From the NCBI RefSeq assembly GCF_023330685.1, contig NZ_CP097128.1, positions 1,922,001 through 1,986,000 on the forward strand: a DNA stretch of 64,000 nucleotides, given 5' to 3'. A model generated the notes under the pieces. The model ran no database searches. It was not told the origin of the DNA and saw only the letters and a program-made list of their open reading frames with translations. Within the stretch, counting starts at the first letter, position 1. Each line of letters opens with the position of its first letter. Shown here one piece after another: positions 16,797 through 29,932 of this stretch. Both the position numbers and the translations under genes were made by a program. The stretch comes from Conexibacter sp. DBS9H8. Lineage in GTDB: Bacteria; Actinomycetota; Thermoleophilia; Solirubrobacterales; Solirubrobacteraceae.

Positions 16797-18089
16797 ATGG
16801 CCACCGTCTCTGACCCGACCGCCCTTCCCGCCGACTACTTCAACGCGCCCCTGACGGCGGTCGACCCGGAGATCGCCGAGGTCCTCGCGCGTGAACTCGA
16901 GCGTCAGCAGCGCACGCTCGAGATGATCGCCTCCGAGAACTTCGTGCCTGTCGCGGTGCTCGAGGCCCAGGGGTCGGTGCTGACCAACAAGTACGCCGAG
17001 GGGTACCCGGGCCGCCGCTACTACGGTGGCTGTGAGTTCGTCGACATCGCCGAGCAGCTCGCCATCGACCGGGCCAAGGCGCTGTTCGGGGCCCAGTACG
17101 CCAACGTCCAGCCGCACTCGGGCGCCCAGGCGAACCTCGCCGTCTACCACGCCCTGCTGCGCCCCGGGGACACGCTGATGGGGCTCGAGCTCGCCCACGG
17201 CGGCCACCTCACCCACGGGATGAAGATCAACGCCTCTGGGCGGCTCTATGAGATCGTCTCCTACGGGGTCGACCCGGAGACGAGCCTCGTCGACATGGAC
17301 CGGGTCGCCGCGCTTGCGCGCGAGCACCGGCCGAAGCTGATCGTCGCCGGCTGGTCCGCCTACCCGCGCCAGCTCGACTTCGCCGCCTTCCGCGCGATCG
17401 CTGACGAGGTCGGCGCCTACCTGATGGTCGACATGGCCCACTTCGCCGGGCTTGTTGCCGCCGGTTTGCATCCGAGTCCGGTCCCGCACGCCGACGTCGT
17501 CACGACGACGATCCACAAGACCCTCGGCGGCCCGCGGGCCGGGATGATCCTCGCGCGCGAGGATCACGCCAAGGCGCTCAACTCCGCAGTCTTCCCGGGC
17601 CAGCAGGGCGGGCCGCTCGAGCATGTCATCGCCGCCAAGGCGGTCGCCCTGAAGATCGCCGCCACCCCCGAGTTCCGGGAGCGCCAGGAGCGGACGCTCG
17701 CCGGCGCACGGACGGTTGCGGCCGCGCTCGCGGACGCCGGTGCCGGGGTCGCGGTGCTCACCGGCGGCACCGACGTCCATCTCGTCCTCGTCGACCTCCG
17801 CGCCTCCGAGCTCGACGGCCAGCAGGCCGAGGACCGCCTCCACGCGATCAACGTCACCGTCAACCGCAACGCGGTCCCCTTCGACCCGCGTCCGCCGATG
17901 GTCACGAGCGGACTGCGGATCGGCACCCCCGCGCTCGCCACCCGCGGACTCCAATCGGCCGATTTCAGTGAGATCGGGGCGATCCTCGCCGAGGCGCTGA
18001 CGACGTCCGACTTCGCCGCGGCCGCCGACGGCCTCACCGCGCGGGTCGCGGCGATCGCCGACCGCCACCCGCTCTACGCGAACCTGTAA
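16797..18089 (+). CDS. glyA: Serine hydroxymethyltransferase
   Basis: PLP enzyme of 430 aa that converts serine and tetrahydrofolate to glycine and methylene-tetrahydrofolate, the main source of one-carbon units. 'IASENFVP', '[15 protein letters not shown]' and the PLP-lysine motif '[15 protein letters not shown]' (Lys241) are all present. ATG 16797 is preferred because of the -10 box just upstream; the ATG at 16764 would add 11 residues of poor similarity. It lies in the same order as in Bacillus, upstream of the ATP synthase region. Confidence 0.97.
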   Translation: MATVSDPTALPADYFNAPLTAVDPEIAEVLARELERQQRTLEMIASENFVPVAVLEAQGSVLTNKYAEGYPGRRYYGGCEFVDIAEQLAIDRAKALFGAQYANVQPHSGAQANLAVYHALLRPGDTLMGLELAHGGHLTHGMKINASGRLYEIVSYGVDPETSLVDMDRVAALAREHRPKLIVAGWSAYPRQLDFAAFRAIADEVGAYLMVDMAHFAGLVAAGLHPSPVPHADVVTTTIHKTLGGPRAGMILAREDHAKALNSAVFPGQQGGPLEHVIAAKAVALKIAATPEFRERQERTLAGARTVAAALADAGAGVAVLTGGTDVHLVLVDLRASELDGQQAEDRLHAINVTVNRNAVPFDPRPPMVTSGLRIGTPALATRGLQSADFSEIGAILAEALTTSDFAAAADGLTARVAAIADRHPLYANL

Positions 18090-18119
18090 CCCAAACACCG
18101 CCGCCGCCGTCCCCGACAG

Positions 18120-19370
18120 GTGGCAAGCTACGAGGCTGTGCGACACGGCGCTGGCCCCCCCAGCCTCTACGCGGATGCGGTGTACGCGTTCCTCGTCGCG
18201 ATGGCGATCGCGGCGGTCGTCACCCCACTGGCCGCCCGACTCGCCCGCCGGGTCGGGGCGATCTCCTATCCCTCCAACCGCGGTCTGTCGACCCGTCCGG
18301 TCCCCGCCCTCGGGGGGCTGGCGATCCTCGCCGGGGTGCTCGTCGCCGCGCTCATCTGGCTGCCCGGGGAGATCGTGCTGCCCCACCTCCTGCACGGCCG
18401 TTCCGGCGCCTCGGGCACCGTCCACACATCCCTCCTGCTCGTCGGCGCCGGCCTGATCGCCGTCGTCGGCGCGATCGACGACACCCGCCCGCTCAAGCCG
18501 CTCGTCAAACTGCTCGGCCAGATCGCCGCCGCGGTCGTGGCGGTGCTCGGCGGGGCGGTGATCAACCACCTGACGATCCCGTTTCTCGGCGCCCTCCAGT
18601 TCCCCAACGGCGGCGGTGTGCTGACGGTGATCTGGCTCGTCGCGCTGATGAACATCGTCAACTTCTCCGACGGGGTCGACGGGCTCGCCGCCGGGGTGTG
18701 CACGATCGACGGGATCGCCTTCGCCCTGATCGCCTTCAACCTGCAGGGGGCCGGCTCGGCCGCGGCGCTGCTCGGCGCGATCACCGCCGGGGGGGCGCTT
18801 GGGTTCCTCTTCCACAACTTCCCGCCCGCGTCGGTGTTCATGGGCGACATCGGCGCGAACCTGCTCGGGTACCTGCTCGGAGTCGCGGCGGTGATCGGGT
18901 CACTCAAGACGAACGCCGTGCTCGCCCTCGTCGTCCCGCTGATGATTCTCGCCGTCCCGTTTCTCGACACCTCCTTCGTGGTCGCCAAGCGCCTCAAGTA
19001 CGGCCGCAAGCCGTGGGAGGCCGACGCCGAGCACTTCCACCACCGCATGGACCGGCTCGCCTTCGGGCCGCGCAAGACGATCGCCTACCTGTACCTGTGG
19101 TCGGCCCTGATGGCCGGTTGTGCGATCGCGCTGCGGCTCGTCACCCACCGCCACCTCCACCAGACCCCGTGGATGGTCGGGCTCGTCGCCCTCATCGTCC
19201 TCGCCCTCGGCGCGAGCGTCTACCTCCTCTACGTGCTCGAGATCCTCAAGTTCAAGGCCCTGCGCACGCGCCAGATGCGGGCGCAGAACCCGGAGGTGAC
19301 CGACGATGAGATCGTCCTCACCGTCCAGCGCGACATTGAGACCGGCGAGTTCGACCGGGTGCCCCAATGA
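18120..19370 (+). CDS. Undecaprenyl-phosphate glycosyl-1-phosphate transferase (WecA/TagO-like)
   Basis: Polytopic membrane enzyme of 416 aa of the MraY/WecA family that transfers a sugar-1-phosphate to undecaprenyl phosphate, the first step of a cell-envelope polymer. Diagnostic motifs are 'GAIDDTRPLKPLVKL', 'NIVNFSDGVDGLAAG' (Asp-rich catalytic loop) and 'HFHHRMDRLAFG' (the HxxH-type cytoplasmic loop of WecA). About 10 hydrophobic helices are visible. The start is uncertain (GTG 18120 or 18138). A gene of this family between glyA and the atp genes is a common actinobacterial arrangement. Confidence 0.93.
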   Translation: MASYEAVRHGAGPPSLYADAVYAFLVAMAIAAVVTPLAARLARRVGAISYPSNRGLSTRPVPALGGLAILAGVLVAALIWLPGEIVLPHLLHGRSGASGTVHTSLLLVGAGLIAVVGAIDDTRPLKPLVKLLGQIAAAVVAVLGGAVINHLTIPFLGALQFPNGGGVLTVIWLVALMNIVNFSDGVDGLAAGVCTIDGIAFALIAFNLQGAGSAAALLGAITAGGALGFLFHNFPPASVFMGDIGANLLGYLLGVAAVIGSLKTNAVLALVVPLMILAVPFLDTSFVVAKRLKYGRKPWEADAEHFHHRMDRLAFGPRKTIAYLYLWSALMAGCAIALRLVTHRHLHQTPWMVGLVALIVLALGASVYLLYVLEILKFKALRTRQMRAQNPEVTDDEIVLTVQRDIETGEFDRVPQ

Positions 19371-19377
19371 CCTCGCG

Positions 19378-20559
19378 ATGCCGATCGATCTCGTGGCGCC
19401 CCACGACCTCGGGGTCCCGAGCGAGCTCGCGGCGCGGCCGGTGAGCATCGTCACGCGCGCCGACCGGATCGCGGTGCCGCTCGTCGCGCTGGGCACCGGA
19501 CTCGCCGCCCTCACCCGCTTCTCCGGAGCGGCCTCGGCGCTCGTCGCCTTCCTCGTCGCCGCCGTCGCCCTCGCCGGTCAGGCCTTCCTCGTGTCCAGCG
19601 CGACCGAGCGGATCGGCGAGCGCTACGGGACCGCGCTGACGGGCACCCTGCAGTCGACCGTCGGCAACCTGCCCGAGTTCTTCGTCGTCGTCTTCGCCCT
19701 CCAGGCCGGAGACACGGTCGTTGCCCAGACCGCGCTGCTCGGCTCGATCCTCGTCAACGCGCTGCTGCTGCTCGGACTCGTCCTCGTCGTCGGGTCGCTC
19801 AGCTCCGAGGGCCAGGTGATGCGCTTCAGTCCCCGTCTGCCCAACGACACCGCCACCCTGCTGCTCGTCGCCTCCTTCATCATCGTCCTGCTCGGACTCG
19901 CTCACGCCTCCGGAGATGTCGCTGCCGCGCACCTGCAGACGATCACGATCGTCGGAGCCGCCGTACTGCTCGGCGTCTACCTGATCTGGCTCGGGCAGTA
20001 CCTGCGCGGCGCCCCGGGCGCCGGCGCCGGTCCCGGCGGCGAACCGGGGGGAGAGGGCGCGCACCGGGCTCAGGCCGCCGGCGGGGAGCGATCCGCGACT
20101 CCCGGTGTGGGGCCCGCGCTCGCCATCCTCCTCGCCGCGGGGACGGCGAGTGCCTTCACCTCTGACTGGTTCATCCACGCCCTCGAGCCGGCGATCCGCC
20201 ACCTCCACCTCTCCCAGGCGTTCGCCGGGCTCGTCATCGTCGCGATCGCCGGGAACGCAGTCGAGCACGTCGTCGCAATCGTCCTCGCCCGGCGCGGCGC
20301 CCACGACCTTGCCATCAGCGTCGTCAAGTCCTCGGTCGCCCAGATCGCCGCGTTCCTCTACCCGGTGCTCGTGCTCGTCTCCCTCGCGTTGCGGACCCAG
20401 CTCACCTTCGCGCTCGCCCCGGTCTACATCGGCGCCCTGATCGGCACCGCGATCCTCATCTGGCAGATCACCGGGGACGGCGAGGCGACCCCGTTTGAGG
20501 GGGCGGCCCTGGTCGCCATGTTCGTGGCGGTGGCGATGGTCGCCGCCTACCAGGTCTGA
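19378..20559 (+). CDS. Ca2+/cation:proton antiporter (CaCA superfamily)
   Basis: Membrane protein of 393 aa with two homologous halves. Each half carries the acidic alpha-repeat motif of cation/Ca2+ exchangers: 'STVGNLPEFFVVVFAL' in the first and 'AGNAVEHVVAIVLARRG' in the second, where the Glu residues coordinate the cation. About 11 helices are separated by a Gly/Ala-rich cytoplasmic loop. It is ChaA/CAX-like, so calcium efflux is the best guess. ATG 19378 is 7 nt after the preceding stop. Confidence 0.88.
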   Translation: MPIDLVAPHDLGVPSELAARPVSIVTRADRIAVPLVALGTGLAALTRFSGAASALVAFLVAAVALAGQAFLVSSATERIGERYGTALTGTLQSTVGNLPEFFVVVFALQAGDTVVAQTALLGSILVNALLLLGLVLVVGSLSSEGQVMRFSPRLPNDTATLLLVASFIIVLLGLAHASGDVAAAHLQTITIVGAAVLLGVYLIWLGQYLRGAPGAGAGPGGEPGGEGAHRAQAAGGERSATPGVGPALAILLAAGTASAFTSDWFIHALEPAIRHLHLSQAFAGLVIVAIAGNAVEHVVAIVLARRGAHDLAISVVKSSVAQIAAFLYPVLVLVSLALRTQLTFALAPVYIGALIGTAILIWQITGDGEATPFEGAALVAMFVAVAMVAAYQV

Positions 20560-20655
20560 CGCCGCCCCGCCGGTCGTGTCTGCGGCGGAGATCTGACGGG
20601 TCCGGTCGGATCGGCCTCCTGCCGTCTGATCGTCGCCGCCGCCCGACCCTTCTGC

Positions 20656-20678
20656 TATTTTTGACGTTCACGTAAGAA
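20656..20678 (+). promoter_or_regulatory. Extended -10 and MerR/LiuR-like dyad upstream of the MFS-MerR operon
   Basis: TGC-TATTTT (TATTTT at 20656-20661) looks like an extended -10. It is directly followed by an imperfect dyad TTGACGT-TC-ACGTAAG (20661-20676), whose core ACGT-N2-ACGT is perfect. Dyads of this type are known for some MerR-family regulators of the LiuR group, and the second gene of the operon encodes a MerR protein. A second copy of GCTATTTT occurs 25 nt downstream (20679-20686). Confidence 0.5.
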
Positions 20679-20702
20679 GCTATTTTGGCAAGGGAGGTAC
20701 TC

Positions 20703-22235
20703 GTGGCCATCGCGGAGCCCGCTCCAACACCCAGCGCACCGCCGCGGCCCCGCTCGCGGATCGGCGTGGACGCCGACCACCACCACTACAAGTGGTGGGC
20801 GCTCTCCTGCACGAGCCTCGGCATGCTGCTCGCGACGATCAACTCGGGAACCCTGATCATCGCCCTCCCCGACCTCGAGCGCCACCTCCACACGAGCCTG
20901 CTCGAACTCGTCTGGGTGATCCTCGTCTACATGATCGCCTCGACGGTGCTCGTCCTCTCCGCCGGGCGTCTGTCGGACCAGTTCGGCCGCAAGAAGGCCT
21001 ACATCCTCGGCTTCCTCGTGTTCGCCGCGGCCAGCCTCGGGGCCGGCTTCTCCAGCTCGGGGACCGAGTTGATCCTGTGGCGGGTCGCCCAGGGGGTCGG
21101 TGGCGCGTTCCTGTTCGCCAACTCGGCGGCCATCGTCACCGACGCGTTCCCGAGGGAGGAGCTCGGGGTGGCGATGGGCACCAACACGATGGTCGCCGCG
21201 GTCGGCCTGGTGATCGGACCGGTGCTCGGCGGTGCGCTCGTCGACATCTCCTGGCACTGGGTGTTCTGGTTCAACGTCCCCTTCGGCCTGCTCGGCTCCT
21301 TCTGGGCGCTGTCGGTGCTGCGCGAGCTGAGCGGTCGCTCCTCTGAGACCGCCTTTGACGCCGCGGGCACGCTCACCTTCCTGATCGGGCTCACCGGTCT
21401 CGTCTACGGCATCTCCCGCGGCGGTGTCGAGGGATGGGGGACCCTCGCGATCGGCGCGCTCGTCGTCGCGGCGGTGTTCCTACCGCTGTTCGTGCTGATC
21501 GAGAGCCGCCACCGGCAGCCGATGCTCGACCTGACGATCTTCAGGAGCCGGCTGTTCAGCCTGGCCTCCGGGGCAGCCTTCCTCAACGGCCTCGCCCGCT
21601 TCGCCCTGATGTTCGTCTTCGTCTTCTACTTCCAGGGTGTGCAGGGCGACACGCCGGTGATGGCCGGCCTCAAGCTCGCGCCGCTCGCCATCGGGATGCT
21701 GATCGCCTCCCCCCTGGCGGGGATCTACGCCGACCGCAAGGGCTCGCGTGCGCTCGCCTCGATCGGCATGCTCGTGACCGCTCTCGGGCTCGGGCTGATG
21801 ACGATCCTCCAGCGCGACACGAGCTACTGGTTCCCGGCCCTCTTCCAGCTCATCGTCGGGATCGGCTCGGGGATGTTCAACTCGCCGAACACGGCGGCGA
21901 TGATGGGCACGGTGGCCCCGCATCGCCGCGGCATCGCCTCGGGCGCGCGGGTGCTCGTGCAGAACACGGGTGCGGTGCTGTCGATCGCCTTCGTGATGGC
22001 GGTCGTCACCGCGAGCGTTCCCAAGCAGACCCTCTACAACGTGTTCAGCGGCCTCGGGGCGCGGATCTCCACCGCCCAGCTCGCCCCGTTCCTGGCCAAC
22101 CTGCATCTCGCGCTGTGGTGCCTGTGCGGGGTGTCGGTGCTCGGGGCGATCGTCGCCTTCTCCCGGCCCAAACACGTCAGCCCGGCGGCGGCCGAGCCGG
22201 AGCTGGTGCCCGAGTCTGAGCCGGTGGCCGCCTGA
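20703..22235 (+). CDS. MFS drug exporter, DHA2 (EmrB/QacA) family
   Basis: Major facilitator transporter of 510 aa with about 14 hydrophobic helices, as in the EmrB/QacA proton-driven multidrug exporters. Motif A is 'GRLSDQFGRKKAYILG' and motif C-like 'GLVIGPVLGGALVD'. GTG 20703 was chosen because AGGGAGG lies 5 nt upstream; a TTG at 20685 is the alternative. The gene is coupled by TGATG to a merR gene, so the pair is probably a regulated efflux system responding to a toxic or metabolic ligand. Confidence 0.93.
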   Translation: MAIAEPAPTPSAPPRPRSRIGVDADHHHYKWWALSCTSLGMLLATINSGTLIIALPDLERHLHTSLLELVWVILVYMIASTVLVLSAGRLSDQFGRKKAYILGFLVFAAASLGAGFSSSGTELILWRVAQGVGGAFLFANSAAIVTDAFPREELGVAMGTNTMVAAVGLVIGPVLGGALVDISWHWVFWFNVPFGLLGSFWALSVLRELSGRSSETAFDAAGTLTFLIGLTGLVYGISRGGVEGWGTLAIGALVVAAVFLPLFVLIESRHRQPMLDLTIFRSRLFSLASGAAFLNGLARFALMFVFVFYFQGVQGDTPVMAGLKLAPLAIGMLIASPLAGIYADRKGSRALASIGMLVTALGLGLMTILQRDTSYWFPALFQLIVGIGSGMFNSPNTAAMMGTVAPHRRGIASGARVLVQNTGAVLSIAFVMAVVTASVPKQTLYNVFSGLGARISTAQLAPFLANLHLALWCLCGVSVLGAIVAFSRPKHVSPAAAEPELVPESEPVAA

Positions 22236-22744
22236 TGGGTGCCGTGCCCCACACGGGGGCCAGCCCCGCCGGCGTCGGTCTCGGGCTTCCGTCCGCGGAG
22301 GCGGAGCGAAGCGGCGCGCGGATGCGGATCGGGGAGGTCGCCGAGCTGACCGGCACGACCCCCCGAACGATCCGCTACTACGAGGAGCTCGGGCTGCTCG
22401 GCACCCCGGATGACCGCATTCAGGGCAAGCACCGCTCCTACGGTGCCGCCGAGGTCGAGCGGATCCGGGAGATCGTCCGTCTGCGCGACCTCCTCGGCCT
22501 CAGTCTCGATCAGCTCTCCCAACTGCTCGAGGCCGAGACCGCCCGGGCGGAGATCCGCGCCGAGCTGTCGGCGACCGCGGACGGCGCCCGTCGCCGCGAG
22601 CTGATCGCCCAGGCCGGTCAGCACATCGAGACCCAGCTCGGCCTTGTGCAGGGCCGGATCGCCGAGCTGCGCGCGCTCGAGGCGACGCTGTTGGCCAAAC
22701 GCGCACGCGTCACCGAGAAGCTCGTCGAGCTCGGCGAACCCTGA
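22235..22744 (+). CDS. MerR family transcriptional regulator
   Basis: MerR protein of 169 aa. The DNA-binding domain reads 'MRIGEVAELTGTTPRTIRYY' followed by 'EELGLLG', with the second wing around 'HRSYGAAEVERI' and a long dimerisation helix after it. No metal-binding Cys are visible, so an organic ligand is more likely than a metal. The ATG overlaps the stop of the exporter gene (TGATG). An internal ATG at 22322 would remove a 29-residue Gly/Pro-rich head. It probably binds the dyad at 20661-20676 and controls its own operon. Confidence 0.92.
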   Translation: MGAVPHTGASPAGVGLGLPSAEAERSGARMRIGEVAELTGTTPRTIRYYEELGLLGTPDDRIQGKHRSYGAAEVERIREIVRLRDLLGLSLDQLSQLLEAETARAEIRAELSATADGARRRELIAQAGQHIETQLGLVQGRIAELRALEATLLAKRARVTEKLVELGEP

Positions 22745-23052
22745 CGCTCGGGCGGGGCTCGGATCTGCGTCGGAGCGGAGACCGCCCGGAGGGTCTCGGC
22801 GGCGAGACCGGTCCCGGCGGTGTGGGGTTGACGCCGAGCCGACGCGGTCGGGGTTGGCTCGCTACATTGACGGGGCCGCGGCGACTCGCTCCGCCCGTTG
22901 CGCTGGCCTAATGGCCTGCTAACGGAACGGAGAATCGGCTAGCATGCGGCGCCCTGTCCCGGGCAGGCCTCTCGCCCCACCAGGTATTCAGACTTGATCA
23001 CATTCGTCCACGAAACCGCGTGGTGTCGCCCGCGCCATTCCCGGAGTGTCCC
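22745..23052 (+). other. Noncoding region upstream of the ATP synthase operon
   Basis: This 308-nt gap holds no convincing gene. Candidate -10 boxes are TACATT (22863-22868) and TAGCAT (22940-22945), neither with a good -35. The last 70 nt before atpI are less GC-rich than their surroundings ('ggtattcagacttgatcac'), which suggests a leader or promoter for the operon. I see no known riboswitch. Confidence 0.4.
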
Positions 23053-23493
23053 GTGCCGGTGACGCTCAAGGCCGACCCCCGTCCGCTGCCCGTCCTCTCC
23101 CCGCGTCTGCTCGACGTGGCGGTGATCGTCGTCGGCGCTGCTCCGGCCCTCGCGCTCGGCGCGCCCGTGCTCGGCTACTGCGTCGGGGCGGCCGGCTGGA
23201 TCCTTTCGCGGCTCGCCCAGGTCGTCGACCGCCGGTTCACCGCTCGGGTCGAGGACCCGGTCCGGCGCGCGGGGGCGAACCTGTTCGAGGCCTTCGGCCG
23301 GATCTGGCTGCTCGCGGCGGCGATCATCGTCGCCGACCTGGCCGGAAACCACTCCGACGGCCTCACCGCCGCCCTCGTCATCTTTGCCGCCTACAGCATC
23401 GCCTTCATCGTCCGCCTGTTCAGCGGTGCGCTCGCCGCCGCCGAACCCGCCCCCGCCGGCCCGCTCCGGTCCGGCCCGGAGAACCCGTCATGA
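23053..23493 (+). CDS. Small membrane protein in the AtpI position
   Basis: A 146-aa protein with about four hydrophobic segments ('VAVIVVGAAPALALGAPVLG', 'IWLLAAAIIVADLAG', 'AALVIFAAYSIAFIVRLF'). Sequence similarity to AtpI is not strong, but position (directly before atpB with a 4-nt overlap), size and topology suit AtpI, a helper of c-ring assembly. The start is GTG 23053, with GGAG 6 nt upstream; GTG 23020 is an alternative. Confidence 0.7.
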   Translation: MPVTLKADPRPLPVLSPRLLDVAVIVVGAAPALALGAPVLGYCVGAAGWILSRLAQVVDRRFTARVEDPVRRAGANLFEAFGRIWLLAAAIIVADLAGNHSDGLTAALVIFAAYSIAFIVRLFSGALAAAEPAPAGPLRSGPENPS

Positions 23494-24446
23494 GCGCCAT
23501 CACCGCCCCGTCCCCCGGTCCCACCAAGTCGGGCATGTCGACGGCCAAGAAGGTCGGCCTCGGCCTGTTCGGCTTCTGGCTCGCCGGCCTCATCTTCTTC
23601 ATCGCCGTCTTCGGGTTCAAGTCCCACAAGGCACCCGCGGTCGCCTCCGGTGTGTTCACGCCGACGAACGAGTTCAAGCTCGATACCTGGTTCGCCGTCG
23701 GGCCGATCGACTTCAACAAGGGCGTGCTCTATGTCCTGCTCGCGGCGGTTCTCACGATCGGGATCCTCGGCTACACGGTCCGGCGGTTGCGCCGGCGTCC
23801 CGGTCGCCTCCAGGTCGCGGTGGAGAGCTTCTACAACCTCACCGACTCGCTCGCCGGCGACAACCTGCCCGGCGAGGACATGGCCCGCAAGTACTTCCCG
23901 CTGATCGCGACCCTGTTCGTGTTCATCCTCGTCACGAACCTGATCGGATACATCCCGCTGCCGGTCAACTCGATCGACAAGTTCACCATCTTCGGCGCCC
24001 ACCTTCCGAGCTTCCAGATCTACGCAGCCGACACGAACGTCGCGTTCCCGCTGATGCTCGCCCTGATGGTGTTCGCCCTGTTCAGCTGGGAGCGGCTCAA
24101 GCACAACCACTACAACCCGCTCGCCTTCTTCAAGAGCCTGATGCCCTCCGGCGTGAGCGGCCCGATCGTCCCGCTGATCTTCGTCATCGAGATCCTCTCC
24201 TACTTCCTCCGGCTGATCTCGCTCACCGTCCGGCTCTGGGCCAACCTGCTGGCCGGGCACATGCTCATCGCCTTCATGGGCGGCGAGCTCGGCGTGCTCG
24301 TCGGCGACCAGTGGGTGCAGTGGCTGCTGCTCCCCCTCGGGATCGCCATCTATGCCTTTGAGGCCGTCCTCATCGCCGCCCTCCAGGCCTTCATCTTCTC
24401 CATCTTGACCGCGATCTACCTCGGTGACGCGGTCACCTCCCACTAG
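23490..24446 (+). CDS. atpB: ATP synthase Fo subunit a
   Basis: Subunit a of 318 aa, the proton channel stator of the F1Fo ATP synthase. The essential Arg248 is in 'LISLTVRLWANLLAGH', and five to six helices are present. The N-terminus carries an extra hydrophobic segment and an extracellular-type loop of about 40 residues. ATG 23490 overlaps the atpI-like stop (ATGA); the open frame upstream is unrelated. Confidence 0.96.
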   Translation: MSAITAPSPGPTKSGMSTAKKVGLGLFGFWLAGLIFFIAVFGFKSHKAPAVASGVFTPTNEFKLDTWFAVGPIDFNKGVLYVLLAAVLTIGILGYTVRRLRRRPGRLQVAVESFYNLTDSLAGDNLPGEDMARKYFPLIATLFVFILVTNLIGYIPLPVNSIDKFTIFGAHLPSFQIYAADTNVAFPLMLALMVFALFSWERLKHNHYNPLAFFKSLMPSGVSGPIVPLIFVIEILSYFLRLISLTVRLWANLLAGHMLIAFMGGELGVLVGDQWVQWLLLPLGIAIYAFEAVLIAALQAFIFSILTAIYLGDAVTSH

Positions 24447-24472
24447 CCAAAGCAAGGAGCCAACGAGTCCAA

Positions 24473-24766
24473 ATGCTGTTCCTCCACTTCCTGTCGATCT
24501 TCCACCCGTTCTTGGCGGCGGTCGACCCGACGACCTACGGAAAGAAGGCCGGTGAGGCGATCGCGCTCGGCGTCGGTGCCGGTGGCGGCGCGGCGGGCGC
24601 GGGTGCGGGCATCGGCTCCGTCTTCGGCGCGGCCATCCAGTCCAAGACCCGTCAGCCCGAGCTGCGCGGCGACATCGAGCGCGACCAGTGGCTCGGCTTC
24701 GCCCTCACCGAGGCCTGCTTCTTCTACGGCCTCGTCGGCGGCTTCATCGCAGCCTTCCTGTTCTAA
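24473..24766 (+). CDS. atpE: ATP synthase Fo subunit c
   Basis: Subunit c of 97 aa, the proteolipid of the rotor ring. Helix 1 is Gly-rich ('GVGAGGGAAGAGAGIGSVFG'), the polar loop is 'RQPELRGD', and the ion-binding carboxylate is Glu80 in 'ALTEACFFYG'. The residues that create a sodium site are absent, so proton coupling is expected. The first 20 residues are an extra hydrophobic head compared with common c subunits (about 75-80 aa). AAGGAG lies 13 nt upstream, rather far. Confidence 0.96.
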   Translation: MLFLHFLSIFHPFLAAVDPTTYGKKAGEAIALGVGAGGGAAGAGAGIGSVFGAAIQSKTRQPELRGDIERDQWLGFALTEACFFYGLVGGFIAAFLF

Positions 24767-24775
24767 GGCGCCCGC

Positions 24776-25327
24776 ATGCCCGTCGCCAGCCACATTCCGA
24801 TCGCCGCGAGCGGATCCTTCCTCATCACCCCGAACGTCGGGCTGATGATCTGGGTGCTCGTCGTCTTCCTGATCGTCGCCTACATCCTCAAACGAACGGT
24901 GTTCCCGGCGATCGGCAAGATCCTTGACGAGCGGGCGGCGAGCATCAACTCGGAGATCGACTCGGCCGCCCAGTTGCGGGCGGAGGCCGACAGCGTGCTG
25001 GAGGAGTACCGCCAGCGCCTCACCGAGGCCCGCAAACAGGCCGAGGAGATCATCGACCGCGCCCACAAGGCCGGGGAGGCTCACCACCGTCAGGTCGTCG
25101 AGGAGACGAACGCCGAGCGCGAACGCAAGCTCGAGCAGATCCGCGCCGAGATCAGCGCTGAGACCGAGCGGGCCCTCGGCCAGATCCGGGCCGAGGTCGC
25201 CAAGCTCACCGTCGCCGCGACGGAGAAGGTGACGCGCAAGACGCTCACCGACGACGATCACCGACGGCTCATCGACGACGCCCTGTCCGAGCTTGACTTC
25301 AGCGCGCTGTCGGGAGGCAAGCGCTAG
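24776..25327 (+). CDS. atpF: ATP synthase Fo subunit b
   Basis: Subunit b of 183 aa, the peripheral stalk. It has one N-terminal membrane helix ('VGLMIWVLVVFLIVAYIL') followed by the long charged coiled coil with 'LDERAASINSEIDSAAQLR' typical of the family. The ATG follows atpE by 9 nt. It pairs with delta (atpH), encoded next. Confidence 0.96.
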   Translation: MPVASHIPIAASGSFLITPNVGLMIWVLVVFLIVAYILKRTVFPAIGKILDERAASINSEIDSAAQLRAEADSVLEEYRQRLTEARKQAEEIIDRAHKAGEAHHRQVVEETNAERERKLEQIRAEISAETERALGQIRAEVAKLTVAATEKVTRKTLTDDDHRRLIDDALSELDFSALSGGKR

Positions 25328-25368
25328 GCCGGCGGTCTTGACCGCTGCCCTGCCGCTGACATCCGCCC

Positions 25369-25899
25369 ATGGACGAGATCGCCGAGGTCTACGCCCGCGC
25401 CCTGTTTGAGGTCGCCTCCGAACACGACAAGCTCGAGTTGATCCGAGAGCAGCTCCTCCAGTTCACGGACATGCTCTCGGCCAACCGGGACGCGCAGCTG
25501 TTCTTCTTCAGCCCGTACTTCTCCGCCCAAGAGAAGAAGGCGGGTCTGGCGCGGGCGGTCAGCGACGGCGATCCGGAGCTGATGAACTTCCTCGAGGCGC
25601 TGATCGAGCGCCATCGGATGCCCGCGCTGTTCCGCATCCGGACGCGCTTTGAGGTGCTCTGGGATAAGGCCAACCACCGGCTTCCGGTCTCGATCGTCAC
25701 GGCGGTTCCGCTCGACGCGGCGACGATCCACGCGATCGGGGCCCGGATCGGCGATCAGACCGGGGAGACGATCGAGTTGAGCTCGCGCGTCGACCCGGAC
25801 ATCGTCGGCGGGATCGTCCTGCGGGTCGGCAATCGGATCATGGACGCCTCGGTCAAGACACAGCTCGACAACCTTGCAAAGCAGGTGGCGGCGCAGTAG
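25369..25899 (+). CDS. atpH: ATP synthase F1 subunit delta
   Basis: Delta subunit of 176 aa linking the peripheral stalk to F1. 'YARALFEVA' at the N-terminus and the C-terminal '[20 protein letters not shown]' are the family signatures. The b and delta subunits are separate genes, unlike the fused b-delta of mycobacteria. Confidence 0.96.
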   Translation: MDEIAEVYARALFEVASEHDKLELIREQLLQFTDMLSANRDAQLFFFSPYFSAQEKKAGLARAVSDGDPELMNFLEALIERHRMPALFRIRTRFEVLWDKANHRLPVSIVTAVPLDAATIHAIGARIGDQTGETIELSSRVDPDIVGGIVLRVGNRIMDASVKTQLDNLAKQVAAQ

Positions 25900-25940
25900 C
25901 GCGCCGCCACGTCGCACAGGCTTACAAAGGAGCCTCTCTC

Positions 25941-27494
<1,554 letters not shown>

Positions 27495-27531
27495 CGGCGG
27501 CGCGGCGACCCGCACGTGACCCGAGATTCCC

Positions 27532-29909
<2,378 letters not shown>

Positions 29910-29932
29910 CGGGGACCTAGGAGCCCACCACC

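Noticed and set aside
16449..18815. Long minus-strand open frame (788 codons) across tsaC, glyA and the wecA-like gene
   Set aside because: Antisense to three conserved genes; only high GC keeps it open.
22944..22997. 17-codon open frame in the leader of the ATP synthase operon
   Set aside because: No ribosome-binding site, no conservation evidence, and its ATG overlaps a possible -10 box.
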